From contig NZ_JAALAA010000025.1 in NCBI RefSeq assembly GCF_011045035.1, positions 1 through 62,348 of the forward strand: 62,348 nucleotides of DNA, given 5' to 3'. Positions within the stretch are counted from its first letter, which is position 1. Each line of letters begins with the position of its first letter. A program made the position numbers and the translations under genes. This document shows positions 16,178 to 24,564 of this stretch, piece after piece. The notes beneath the pieces were generated by a model. The model was not told where the DNA came from. It saw only the letters and a list, made by a program, of their open reading frames with translations, and ran no database searches. The stretch comes from Nocardioides turkmenicus (GTDB taxonomy: Bacteria > Actinomycetota > Actinomycetes > Propionibacteriales > Nocardioidaceae).

Positions 16178-17059
16178 TTGACGCGATCCGGCCGTGGCGA
16201 TCTGCTGGTCGCCATGGAGCAGATGCTGGCGGTCAACGGGATCGAGCTGTGCACGGAGACGTTCGGTTCACCGACCGACCCGCCGATCCTGCTGATCGGC
16301 GGGAAGTGCGCCTCGATGGACTATTGGGAGGACGACTTCTGCGCGGCGCTGGCGGCCGGTGAGCGGTACGTCATCCGTTACGACCACCGCGACACCGGCC
16401 GTTCCACGACCTGGCCGGCCGGCAAGCCGGGCTACACGTGGCGTGACATGGTCGCCGACGTACCCGGTCTTCTCGACGCCCTCGGCCTCGACCGCGCTCA
16501 CCTGTTCGGGATCTCGATGGGTGGCGCGATCGCCCAGTGCGCCGCCGTGCTCTATCCCGAGCGGGTCGCCACCGTGGTGCTCGACCAGACGACGTCGGCG
16601 TTCGAGGGCGTCGAGCTGCCGCCGATCGGTGAGGCGATGGCGGACTTCTTCGCGGCGGCGGCCGACCGGCCGATGCCCGACATGGACGACCACGACGCCC
16701 TGGTCAGCATGCTGGTCGAGGACCAGCGGGCGTTCATCCCGCGGCGCTTCGACGAGCAGCGGATGCGGGCGGTGTGCGAGAAGGTTGTGAAGCGTACGCC
16801 GGACATGCGGCCGACGTTCGAGAACCACGACGCGGCGCCCGAGGGCGAGCGCATCGAGGCCTCGCTCGCCGACATCGCCGCGCCCACCCTGGTCATCCAC
16901 GGCACCGCCGACCCGCTGATGCCGGTCGGCCATGGCGAGGTCCTCGCCCGCGAGATCCCCGACTCGACCCTGCTGACCCTCGAGGACGTCGGCCACGAGC
17001 CGCCGCCTCCCTACACCTGGGACACGGCGATCCCCGCGATCCTCGCCCACACCGCGTAG
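16178..17059 (+). CDS. Alpha/beta hydrolase
   Basis: An alpha/beta-hydrolase-fold protein with the oxyanion region LLIGGKCASMDYW, the nucleophile elbow GISMGG (Ser113 from the first start), and the late acid and histidine in HGTADPLMP and DVGHEPPP. The family includes esterases, lipases and epoxide or C-C hydrolases; the substrate is unknown. The open frame starts at TTG 16178, three bases after the deaminase stop and downstream of a GGGGGA site; homologues more likely start at ATG 16214 or 16223. It is probably cotranscribed with the deaminase. Confidence 0.85.
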   Translation: MTRSGRGDLLVAMEQMLAVNGIELCTETFGSPTDPPILLIGGKCASMDYWEDDFCAALAAGERYVIRYDHRDTGRSTTWPAGKPGYTWRDMVADVPGLLDALGLDRAHLFGISMGGAIAQCAAVLYPERVATVVLDQTTSAFEGVELPPIGEAMADFFAAAADRPMPDMDDHDALVSMLVEDQRAFIPRRFDEQRMRAVCEKVVKRTPDMRPTFENHDAAPEGERIEASLADIAAPTLVIHGTADPLMPVGHGEVLAREIPDSTLLTLEDVGHEPPPPYTWDTAIPAILAHTA

Positions 17060-17061
17060 GG

Positions 17062-18786
17062 CTACTCGATCTTCCCGAGCACGTCCCCGATCGCGACCGT
17101 GCCACCCACGTCGGCACCGTGGGAGAGCGCGCCCGCGCGATGGGCTGCGACCCGAGTCTCCATCTTCATCGCGTCGAGGACCGCGACGTCCTCACCCTCG
17201 GTGACCTGGGCGCCGTCGGGGACAAGCCACTCGACGAGTGTGCCGGGAACGGGTGCCTCCAGCGCGGCAGGGTCGGCGACGGCGGTCGCCTGTCCGGCCT
17301 CCGCCGGTGACGGTCCGCCCGCGGCGAGGCCGCGCAGCAGGTCGTCCGGGAGCCCGAGCATCACCCGGCGGCCGTCGATCTCGATCGGCATGCGCCGGAG
17401 CGGTCGCTCGGGCGCCGGCTCGGGTCGACGCTGGGTCTCGAGGCGAGGCATCAGCGTGGTCTCGATCCACTGGGTGTGCACCGCGAACCCGTCGGTCGAG
17501 AACGCGGGGTCGTCGAGCAGGACGCGAGCAAAGGGTACGACGGTCGCGACGCCCTCGACCGAGAGCTCGCGGAGCGCGCGGCGGGCGCGTACGAGGGCCT
17601 GGTCGCGGTCCGGGGCGTGCACGATCAGCTTGGCGATCAGCGAGTCGAAGGCGCTCTGCACGGTGTCGCCGGCCTCGATCCCGGCGTCCCAGCGCACGCC
17701 GGGCCCGGACGGGACCCGCAGGTCCGTCACGACGCCGGGGCTCGGCAGGAAGCCGCGGCCCGGGTCCTCGGCGTTGATCCGCAGCTCGATCGCATGTCCC
17801 GTCGGGGAAGGCGTCTCCGAGAAGGAGATCCCCTCACCGGCGGCGATCCGCAGCTGCTCGGCGACGAGGTCGACGCCGGTGACCGCCTCGGTGATCGGGT
17901 GCTCGACCTGCAGCCGGGTGTTCACCTCGAGGAACGAGATCACCCCGTCCGCTCCCATCAGGAACTCGACGGTGCCGGCACCGCGGTAGGAGACCGCCGC
18001 GCAGATGTCGCGGGCGGCGTCGTGGATGCGGCGGCGCTGCTCATCGGTCAGCCCTGGCGCGGGCGCCTCCTCGACGAGCTTCTGGTTGCGCCGCTGCAGC
18101 GAGCAGTCCCGGTCGCCGACCACGACGACGTGTCCCGTGCCGTCGCCCAGCACCTGCGCCTCGATGTGCCGCGGACGCTCGAGGAAACGCTCCACGAAAC
18201 ACTCGCCCCGGCCGAACGCGGCCAGCGCCTCGCGGGACGCGGACTCGAAGGCGTCGGCGACGTCCTCGAGCTCGCGGGCCACCTTCAGGCCGCGGCCGCC
18301 GCCACCGAAGGCGGCCTTGATCGCGATGGGGAGCCCGTGCTCGCGCGCGAACGCGACCGCCTCGTCGGCGGACTCCAGCGGCCGGTCGGTGCCCGCGACC
18401 AGCGGCGCACCCACGCTCTGCGCGATCCGGCGCGCGGTGATCTTGTCGCCGAGCTTCTCGATGCTTTCCGGGCTCGGGCCGATCCAGGTCAGGCCGGCGG
18501 CCTCGACGGCGCGCGCGAACTCGGCGCTCTCCGAAAGGAACCCGTAGCCGGGATGCACCGCGTCGGCACCGGAGGCCTGCGCGGCGGCCAGCAGCCACTC
18601 GATGCTGAGGTAGGAGTCGGCGGCGGTGGAGCCACCGAGGACGTACGCCTCGTCGGCGAGCCGTACGTGCAGCGCGTCGGCATCCTGGTCGGCGTAGACG
18701 GCGACCGACACCAGGCCGGCCTCGGCGACCGCCCGCACGACGCGGACGGCGATCTCTCCCCTGTTGGCGATGAGCACCCTGCGCAT
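17062..18786 (-). CDS. Biotin carboxylase-BCCP fusion (acyl-CoA/5-oxoproline carboxylase alpha type)
   Basis: A 574-residue protein. The ATP-grasp biotin carboxylase occupies about residues 1-450 (start RRVLIANRGEIAVRVVRA, then GGGGRG, the EVNTRLQVEHPITE motif, and a biotin carboxylase C-terminal domain). A biotinyl domain ends it, with the modified lysine K541 in AMKME. It would charge biotin with CO2 from bicarbonate and ATP. It lies one base after the PxpB-PxpC stop and is the last gene of the pyroglutamate operon. PxpB and PxpC are related to the carboxyltransferase part of urea carboxylase, so the carboxyl acceptor may be 5-oxoproline rather than an acyl-CoA; that is inference. No AccD-like subunit is present. 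Confidence 0.9.
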   Translation of the reverse strand: MRRVLIANRGEIAVRVVRAVAEAGLVSVAVYADQDADALHVRLADEAYVLGGSTAADSYLSIEWLLAAAQASGADAVHPGYGFLSESAEFARAVEAAGLTWIGPSPESIEKLGDKITARRIAQSVGAPLVAGTDRPLESADEAVAFAREHGLPIAIKAAFGGGGRGLKVARELEDVADAFESASREALAAFGRGECFVERFLERPRHIEAQVLGDGTGHVVVVGDRDCSLQRRNQKLVEEAPAPGLTDEQRRRIHDAARDICAAVSYRGAGTVEFLMGADGVISFLEVNTRLQVEHPITEAVTGVDLVAEQLRIAAGEGISFSETPSPTGHAIELRINAEDPGRGFLPSPGVVTDLRVPSGPGVRWDAGIEAGDTVQSAFDSLIAKLIVHAPDRDQALVRARRALRELSVEGVATVVPFARVLLDDPAFSTDGFAVHTQWIETTLMPRLETQRRPEPAPERPLRRMPIEIDGRRVMLGLPDDLLRGLAAGGPSPAEAGQATAVADPAALEAPVPGTLVEWLVPDGAQVTEGEDVAVLDAMKMETRVAAHRAGALSHGADVGGTVAIGDVLGKIE

Positions 18787-18787
18787 G

Positions 18788-20506
18788 TCAGTCTCCTCGG
18801 ATCTCGGCCGCCGGCGCAGCGGGCGCGACGGGTCGGAAGCGGATGCGGACCCCGGGCGGCAGCTGCCCGGCCAGGTCCAGGTCGCGGTCGACGACCGCGC
18901 CGATGATCGGATAGCCGCCGGTGAGCGGGTGGTCTGGAAGGAACAGCACGGGCTGGCCGTCGGGAGGCACCTGGATGGCGCCGGTCACCGCACCCTCGCT
19001 CGGCAGCTCTCCGGACACGGCGCGCTCCAGCGGGACGGCTCCTTCGAGACGTACGCCGACACGGTCGGAGCGGGGCGTGACGGTCCACTCCTGCTCGACG
19101 AGAGTGCGTACGCCGGCCTGGGTGAACCAGTCGTCGCGCGGCCCGAGCACGATGCGCAGGTCGACGGTGTCGCCGGGTGCGGGCAGCGGGTCGGCGGGGG
19201 CTGGACAGGGGTCGACTGCGTACGGAGCGGCCGCGGGTCCGTGCAGCGGGACGACGTCACCAGCCCGCAAGGGGCGGCCGCCGAGGTCGCCGGGGCCGAG
19301 ACCGGCGAGCGTGTCGCTGGAGAGGCTGCCGAGCGCCGGCTCGAGATCCAGACCACCGCGGACCGCGATCACCGCGCGCAGACCTTCGCTGATCCAGCCG
19401 AAGTGCAGCTCCTCGCCGTCCTCGAGCGCGGTGGCGGCGCCGTGCTCGACCGGGAGCGGCGGGCCGCCGCTGCGTACGATCGTGGCCGCGGCGGGCGCGC
19501 CCGCCACCGCGACGACCGCGGGGCCGGTGAAGCGCAGGACCGCCCCGCCACCGGCGAGCTCGAAGCCCGCCGTTCCGGGGTCGTTGCCGACGGCTCGGTT
19601 GGCGGCTCGGAGCGCGCGGCGGTCGGCGGTGCCCGACGCGGAGACGCCGAGCGCGGCATGGCCGGAGCGGCCGAGGTCCTCGAGCACGAGCTGGAGGCCG
19701 GGACGTACGACCTCGACAGCACAGGGGAATGTGTTGGTCTCGACACGCCTCCGCCAAGCGGCTCCGGCGGCTCGACCAGCGGTTCGCTGGTCGAGCCCGG
19801 CGAGCGCTAGCGAGCCGGTGTCGAGACCAACACGGTCGTCTTCGGTATCGGCCACCGAGCGTTGTATCGAGCTTGTCGAGATGACCGACTCCCGCTCGAG
19901 CCGCTCGAACCGCACCGTCATCCCGGGCGCGAGCAGGGCGGGCGGGTCCCGGTGCAGGTCCCACATCGGCGCGTCCGTACGCCCGATGAGCTGCCAGCCG
20001 CCGGGGCTCTCCCGCGGGTAGACGCCCGAGAAGGTCCCGGCCAGCCCGACCGAGCCGGCGGGGATGCGGGTGCGCGGCGAGGAGCGGCGGGGTACGTCGA
20101 AGAGCGGGTCGTCGCCGACGAGATAGCCGAACCCGGGGGCGTAGCCGGTGAAGGCCACCCGCCAGGTCGCGGCGGTGTGGCGCGCGACGACCTCCTCGGT
20201 GCTGACTCCGAGCAGGTCGGCGACCTCGTCGAGGTCCTGGCCGTCGTAACGCACGCCGATCGTCACCGAGCCCGCGGTCGGGAGACCGCCGTGGACGGCC
20301 TCGACACGGGACAGCTCCTTGGCGAGCGTCACCTCGTCGACCAACGTCGGGTCGAAGCGGACGAGCACCGTCCGTGCCGCGGGCACCAGCTCGACGACGC
20401 CGGTCGGAGGCGCGGCCACGAGGGCCGCGTGCAGCCGCATCGCGCCCTCGAGGTCCTCCTCCTCGACCAGCAGCGCCTGGTCCGATGCGGTGAGAACGCG
20501 CCTCAC
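18788..20506 (-). CDS. PxpB-PxpC fusion (KipI-KipA, 5-oxoprolinase subunits)
   Basis: A 572-residue fusion. Residues 1 to about 212 are PxpB/KipI (GYAPGFGYLVGDDPLF, then RIPAGSVGLAG and GGWQLIGRT). About 262-572 is PxpC/KipA (EDLGRSGHAALGVSASGTAD, GPRDDWF, LTGGYPIIG). With PxpA they form the ATP-dependent 5-oxoprolinase that converts pyroglutamate to glutamate. In many bacteria the two are separate genes. Here the linker (about residues 213-260) is odd: it is encoded by a palindromic element at 19731-19833 plus a second similar short palindrome at about 19854-19890, both translated in frame. The ATG overlaps the stop of the DUF1445 gene by four bases. Confidence 0.92.
   Translation of the reverse strand: MRRVLTASDQALLVEEEDLEGAMRLHAALVAAPPTGVVELVPAARTVLVRFDPTLVDEVTLAKELSRVEAVHGGLPTAGSVTIGVRYDGQDLDEVADLLGVSTEEVVARHTAATWRVAFTGYAPGFGYLVGDDPLFDVPRRSSPRTRIPAGSVGLAGTFSGVYPRESPGGWQLIGRTDAPMWDLHRDPPALLAPGMTVRFERLERESVISTSSIQRSVADTEDDRVGLDTGSLALAGLDQRTAGRAAGAAWRRRVETNTFPCAVEVVRPGLQLVLEDLGRSGHAALGVSASGTADRRALRAANRAVGNDPGTAGFELAGGGAVLRFTGPAVVAVAGAPAAATIVRSGGPPLPVEHGAATALEDGEELHFGWISEGLRAVIAVRGGLDLEPALGSLSSDTLAGLGPGDLGGRPLRAGDVVPLHGPAAAPYAVDPCPAPADPLPAPGDTVDLRIVLGPRDDWFTQAGVRTLVEQEWTVTPRSDRVGVRLEGAVPLERAVSGELPSEGAVTGAIQVPPDGQPVLFLPDHPLTGGYPIIGAVVDRDLDLAGQLPPGVRIRFRPVAPAAPAAEIRGD
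19731..19833. repeat. Palindromic element copy A, inside pxpB-pxpC
   Basis: 103 bases bounded by a perfect 16-base inverted repeat: GTGTTGGTCTCGACAC at 19731-19746 and its complement at 19818-19833. Inside is a second hairpin with 13-base arms, GGCTCGACCAGCG at 19769-19781 and its complement at 19785-19797, around a GTT loop. The sequence between is nearly the same as in copies B (35635-35745) and C (43980-44100). It is translated within the PxpB-PxpC linker (about residues 225-259). Just to its right, 19854-19890 holds a short related palindrome built around TCGAGCTTGTCGA. Confidence 0.9.
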
Positions 20507-21300
20507 GCCAGATACTCCGCATCAGGAACGTCGGTGACGAACATGTGGCCGGGCGCATGGGTGAGCGCGAAGGGCGGGCGCGAGGCCATGATCGCCGCCT
20601 GCGGCGTGACCCCGCAGGCCCAGAAGACCGGCACCTCGCCGTCGCGTACCTCGGGCGGGTCGCCGAACTCGGGAGCTGCCAGGTCGGCGATGCCGAGCGA
20701 GGCCGGGTCGCCGACATGCACCGGCGCACCGTGCACCGCCGGATAGCGGCCGGAGATGCGTACGGCATCCGCGACGCGGTCCGCGGGGATCGGGCGCATC
20801 GAGACCACCATGTCGCCGCGCAGGCGCCCGGCGGGCGCGCAGGCGCGCGAGGTGCGGTACATCGGCACGTTGCGGCCGAGCTCCTGGTGACGGATGGGGA
20901 TGCCGGCGTCGGCAAGGCCCGCCTCGAAGGTGAAGCTGCAGCCGATCAGGAACGAGACCAGGTCGGGGTGCTGCTCCTCCCAGACCGCGCCGGCGTCGGT
21001 GATCTCCTCGACGAGCTCGCCCTCACGCCAGATCCGGTACGCCGGGATGTCGGTGCGCAGGTCGGAGCCGGGTGCCAGGGTCGACTCGTAGGCGCCTGGG
21101 TCGAGTACCTCGAGCACCGGGCACGGCTTCGGGTTGCGCTGCGCGAAGAGCAGCACCTCGAAAGCCCAGTCGGCCGGCACCGCGATGAGGTTCGCCTGCA
21201 CCAGGCCGTGGGCGACGCCGCTCGTCGGAGCGACCTCGCCGGCCCGGTAGGAGGCGCGCGCAGCGCGCGCCTCCTCCAGCTGGCTGGCGCTCGCGATCAT
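20503..21300 (-). CDS. DUF1445 hydro-lyase / D-glutamate cyclase-like
   Basis: A 265-residue member of the DUF1445 (YcsI-like) family. Markers are an N-terminal ARASYRAGEVAPTSGVA, the central FLIGCSFTFEAGL, GRNVPMYRT, and the C-terminal CGVTPQAAIM with HAPGHMFVTD. A mammalian relative (DGLUCY) converts D-glutamate to 5-oxoproline, which fits an operon for 5-oxoproline use. ATG 21300 overlaps the PxpA stop (ATGA). A longer frame up to 22083 is antisense-style shadow of pxpA in another phase and was not used. Confidence 0.9.
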   Translation of the reverse strand: MIASASQLEEARAARASYRAGEVAPTSGVAHGLVQANLIAVPADWAFEVLLFAQRNPKPCPVLEVLDPGAYESTLAPGSDLRTDIPAYRIWREGELVEEITDAGAVWEEQHPDLVSFLIGCSFTFEAGLADAGIPIRHQELGRNVPMYRTSRACAPAGRLRGDMVVSMRPIPADRVADAVRISGRYPAVHGAPVHVGDPASLGIADLAAPEFGDPPEVRDGEVPVFWACGVTPQAAIMASRPPFALTHAPGHMFVTDVPDAEYLA

Positions 21301-22067
21301 GCCGCCGCTCCGGCGAAGGGCGCGATGACCATGCCCTCGGCCTCGAACAGCTCCCGGATGGCCGCGGCCATCCGGATCGCCCCGTCGCTGTCGCCGTGCA
21401 CGCAGATCGAGTCGGCGCGTACGGCCACGTCGGTGCCGTCGATCGCCTCGACGACACCTTCGCGGGCGAGCCGCAGCATGCGGGCCGCGACGGCGTCGGC
21501 GTCGTGGAGGACCGCACCGGGCTCCGCGCGCGAGACCAGCTCGCCGCCGGGCGTGTAGGCACGGTCGGCGAAGGCCTCGGCGGCCGTCGCCAGCCCGGCC
21601 TTCTCGGCCACGTCGAGCACGACGCCGCCGGCCAGCCCGAGCAGCACGAGGGACGGGTCGATCGCCTTGACCGCGGCGACCACGTCCCGCGCCTGCCGCT
21701 CGTCGCGGGCGATCGTGTTGTAGAGCGCGCCGTGCGGCTTGACGTAGCGGACCGCCCCGCCGACCGCCGCGGTCAGGCCGAGCAGCGCGCCCAGCTGGTA
21801 CTCGACGTGCGCCTGCAGGGTCGCCGAGTCGATGTCCATCGCGCGACGGCCGAAGCCCTCGTAGTCGCGGTAGCCGGGGTGCGCGCCGATGGTGACGCCG
21901 TTGGCGACGGCATCGGCGAGGGTCGTACGGATCCCTTCGGGGGTGCCGGCGTGGAACCCGCAGGCGACGTTGGCGCTCGAGACGATCCCGAGCATGGCCG
22001 CGTCGTCGGCGACCACCCGGTCGGGGGCGTTCTCGCCGAGGTCGGAGTTCAGGTCGATGGTTGCCAT
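21297..22067 (-). CDS. pxpA: 5-oxoprolinase subunit A (LamB/YcsF family)
   Basis: A 256-residue LamB/YcsF protein opening with TIDLNSDLGE and containing SANVACGFHAG, IGAHPGYRD, YVKPHGALYN and a late ICVHGDS. These are the hallmark residues of PxpA, the subunit that joins PxpB and PxpC in ATP-dependent cleavage of 5-oxoproline to glutamate. I start it at ATG 22067 because homologues begin at this methionine; the frame extends to 22172 over the transporter gene. It sits between the transporter (five-base gap) and the DUF1445 gene (four-base overlap). Confidence 0.95.
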   Translation of the reverse strand: MATIDLNSDLGENAPDRVVADDAAMLGIVSSANVACGFHAGTPEGIRTTLADAVANGVTIGAHPGYRDYEGFGRRAMDIDSATLQAHVEYQLGALLGLTAAVGGAVRYVKPHGALYNTIARDERQARDVVAAVKAIDPSLVLLGLAGGVVLDVAEKAGLATAAEAFADRAYTPGGELVSRAEPGAVLHDADAVAARMLRLAREGVVEAIDGTDVAVRADSICVHGDSDGAIRMAAAIRELFEAEGMVIAPFAGAAA

Positions 22068-22072
22068 GCTTC

Positions 22073-23329
22073 TCACGCTCCAATGCCGATGAAGGCGAAG
22101 ATCGGGCCGATCGAGACGATGCCCATGTACCAGCTGAGCAGGGTCGCGAGCGTCCCCAGAGCCAGCAGCCACAGCGGGTAGCGGTAGCCGTGCAGGACGT
22201 CGCGCTGACGGAACCAGCCGACGTACATGAAGATCGTCATGCCGATCGGGAGGATCAGACCGTTGAAGCCGCCGACGAAGACCAGGATAGCCGCGGGCGC
22301 CGCACCGATCAGCAGGTAGAGGACGAGGGAGACCAGGATGAAGGCGACCGTCGCGACCTGCAGCGGCCAGCCCGTTCCCAGCTTCTTCGAGAAGGTCGAG
22401 ATGAAGGTCGCCGAGGTGTACGCGGCGCCGATGACCGAGGTGATCGCCGCGGCCCAGAAGATCGCGCCGAAGATGCGGATGCCGGCGTCACCGAGCACGG
22501 CACCGAACGCCTGACCCGCCGGGTTGGCCGCCTGGCTCGAGAAGTCGAGGGTGACGCCTGAGGCGACGACGCCGAGGATCGCCAGGAAGAGTACGTAGCG
22601 CATGATCCCGGTGACGAGGATGCCGCTCATCGAAGCGCGGTGGACGGCCGGCACGTGGTCGGGACCGACCAGGCCGGAGTCGAGGTAGCGGTGGGCGCCG
22701 GCGTAGGTTATGTAGCCACCGACGGTGCCGCCCACGATCGTGGTGATGGTCGCGAAGTTGAGCGTGTCGGGCACGAAGGTCTGGCGCAGCGCGTCGCCGA
22801 CAGGGGGCTGGGACGCGATCGCGACGAAGAGGGTGAGGCCGATCATCAACAGGCCGAGCGCGAGCACGACCATGTCGACGACGCGGCCGGCCCGCTTGTA
22901 CATGAAGATGCCGATCGCGAGCAGCGCCGAGAGCAGCCCACCGAGCTTCGGGTCGAGGCCCAGCAGCGCGTTCAGGCCGAGGCCTGCACCCGCGATGTTG
23001 CCGATGTTGAACGCCAGACCACCGATCACGATCAGCGTCGCCAGGACGTGACCGGAGAACGGCACGGCCTCGTTGGCGAGGTCGCCGGCGCGCTTGCCGG
23101 CGACGGTGATCATCCGCCACACGTTCATCTGCAGCGCGAAGTCGATCAGGATCGAGGCCAGGATCGCGAAGGCGAACGCCGCGCCGAGCTGGGCGGTGAA
23201 GGTCGCGGTCTGGGTGATGAAGCCGGGGCCGATGGCCGAGGTGGCCATCAGGAAGATGGCGCCGAGGATCGGTCCTCGGCGAGAGCGCGCGAAGCTCTTC
23301 GCGCGCTCGGCGCTGCTTGTGTCAGTCAT
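22073..23329 (-). CDS. NRAMP-related transporter (YcsG-like), probable 5-oxoproline uptake
   Basis: About 418 residues with roughly eleven membrane helices and NRAMP-like order. In true NRAMP metal transporters helix 1 carries DPGN; here the equivalent is IGPGFITQTA, so the metal-binding Asp and Asn are missing. This matches Bacillus YcsG, encoded with ycsF, ycsI and kipI, and makes a metal substrate unlikely. From context I infer import of 5-oxoproline or a related organic acid. ATG 23329 has a GGAG site; the frame extends to 23368. It is the first gene of the leftward operon and diverges from the GntR gene. Confidence 0.88.
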   Translation of the reverse strand: MTDTSSAERAKSFARSRRGPILGAIFLMATSAIGPGFITQTATFTAQLGAAFAFAILASILIDFALQMNVWRMITVAGKRAGDLANEAVPFSGHVLATLIVIGGLAFNIGNIAGAGLGLNALLGLDPKLGGLLSALLAIGIFMYKRAGRVVDMVVLALGLLMIGLTLFVAIASQPPVGDALRQTFVPDTLNFATITTIVGGTVGGYITYAGAHRYLDSGLVGPDHVPAVHRASMSGILVTGIMRYVLFLAILGVVASGVTLDFSSQAANPAGQAFGAVLGDAGIRIFGAIFWAAAITSVIGAAYTSATFISTFSKKLGTGWPLQVATVAFILVSLVLYLLIGAAPAAILVFVGGFNGLILPIGMTIFMYVGWFRQRDVLHGYRYPLWLLALGTLATLLSWYMGIVSIGPIFAFIGIGA

Positions 23330-23377
23330 GGGGGACTCCTGCCATCCGGGCCGTGTGGTCGAGGCCACAATCTTTAT

Positions 23378-23409
23378 GTAGTACAGGATGGCACCGATTG
23401 TTCAACAAT
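23378..23409. promoter_or_regulatory. Probable GntR/FadR-type operator pair
   Basis: ATTGTTCAACAAT at 23397-23409 is a perfect 13-base palindrome that fits the FadR-subfamily consensus TNGTNNNACNA. A second GTNNNAC core, GTAGTAC, is at 23378-23384. The centres are 22 bases apart, about two helical turns. Both sites lie between the divergent YcsG-like transporter and the FCD-type GntR gene, so autoregulation and control of the pyroglutamate operon are likely. Confidence 0.6.
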
Positions 23410-23474
23410 AATAGCCGGGTTCGTTAAAATCCTGTTTCGATTGTCCGCGGATGTGATTCCCCTAGGATGCGGTC

Positions 23475-24116
23475 ATGCCCGATGTCGAGGACACCCTGAC
23501 GAACGCCCTGCGCCGACGGATCATCGACGGCGAGTTCGCGCCGGGCACCCGGCTCTCGGAGATCTCCCTCGCCGAGAAGCTCGGGGTCTCGCGCAACACG
23601 CTCCGCGAGGCCTTCCGGGTGCTGGCGGAGCAGGGGCTCATCGAGCACGTCCCCCACCGCGGGGTCTCGGTCGCCTCACCCGGCGTGGCGGACGTCGTCG
23701 ACATCTACCGCGCGCGCCGCTACGTCGAACCGGCCGCCCTGGCCGCGGGCTCCCCGCTGCATCCGGCGGTCGCCGCGATGCGCGAGGCGGTAGAGCAAGG
23801 CGAGACCAGCCTCGAGGCGCGTGACTGGCGCACCGTCGGCACCGCCAACATGGCGTTCCACGACGCGATCGTCGCTCTCGCCGACAGCCCACGCCTGGAG
23901 CGGCTCTTCCGCGACATCGCCGCCGAGCTGCGGCTCGCGTTCCTCGAGATCGACAACCCCGAGGCCCTGCACGCGCCGTTCGTGACCCGCAACCGGGCCC
24001 TGCTCGAGACCTTCCTCGAGCAGGGCGGACCCGCGGCCGCGGCCGAGCTGCAGGACTATCTGGTGCTCTCCGAGCGCACCGTCCTCGGCGCCTTCACGCG
24101 CCTGCGCCACGGTTAG
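23475..24116 (+). CDS. GntR-family regulator, FadR (FCD) subfamily
   Basis: 213 residues. The N-terminal winged helix (RRIIDGEFAPGTRLSEISL, then EKLGVSRNTLREAFRVLAEQGL) is typical GntR. The C-terminal alpha-helical FCD effector domain has the DIYRARRYVEPAAL start and the spaced Asp/His residues that bind metal and acid ligands. It diverges from the 5-oxoproline operon and has a matching operator upstream, so it probably senses 5-oxoproline or glutamate. Its 3' end overlaps the convergent DoxX-like gene by 23 bases. Confidence 0.9.
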   Translation: MPDVEDTLTNALRRRIIDGEFAPGTRLSEISLAEKLGVSRNTLREAFRVLAEQGLIEHVPHRGVSVASPGVADVVDIYRARRYVEPAALAAGSPLHPAVAAMREAVEQGETSLEARDWRTVGTANMAFHDAIVALADSPRLERLFRDIAAELRLAFLEIDNPEALHAPFVTRNRALLETFLEQGGPAAAAELQDYLVLSERTVLGAFTRLRHG

Positions 24117-24483
24117 CGGCGACCAGGGCACGCAGGCGCTCGTCACGGGGCCAGGCGCCGGCCCAGACGAGAACGGCGGTCGCGATGGCGAAGACGGTGT
24201 TGAAGGCCGGCTGCCCGAAGACCAGGTTCACGGTGACCGCGCCGCCGAGGTAGGCGGTGATCAGGACCGTCCCCATCGCCCGGGTGGCCGGCACGTGGTA
24301 CGCGATCAGCGACAGGCCGAGGACGACACCGCAGACGACCGGGAACCAGCCCGGGGCGCCGATCTTGTCGTTGAACTCCATGGCGGACTCGACCCGGAAC
24401 AGGTGGATCACGACGTCGAAGCCAAGGAACAGGGTGACCAGGACGGTGATGACCCAGCCGGCTCGTTGTGCGTTGGTGCTCAT
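24094..24483 (-). CDS. DoxX-like small membrane protein
   Basis: 129 residues with four predicted membrane helices (about 8-27, 46-62, 70-88, 95-112), a pattern of the DoxX-like/DUF4267 group of small membrane proteins. The specific role is unknown. The ATG has an AGGAGATCGAG ribosome site. It converges on the GntR gene, overlapping its last 23 bases, and is not obviously part of the pyroglutamate operon. Confidence 0.7.
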   Translation of the reverse strand: MSTNAQRAGWVITVLVTLFLGFDVVIHLFRVESAMEFNDKIGAPGWFPVVCGVVLGLSLIAYHVPATRAMGTVLITAYLGGAVTVNLVFGQPAFNTVFAIATAVLVWAGAWPRDERLRALVAANRGAGA

Positions 24484-24564
24484 CTCGATCTCCTCGAAGG
24501 TGGGTTGGTGATGCGCTTACCCACGCGTCGAGCCTGCACCTACGTTCTCGACATCGCCTGTCGA

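Noticed and set aside
18788..20506. PxpB-PxpC as a pseudogene caused by a repeat insertion
   Set aside because: The frame is continuous through the repeats and both domains keep their motifs.
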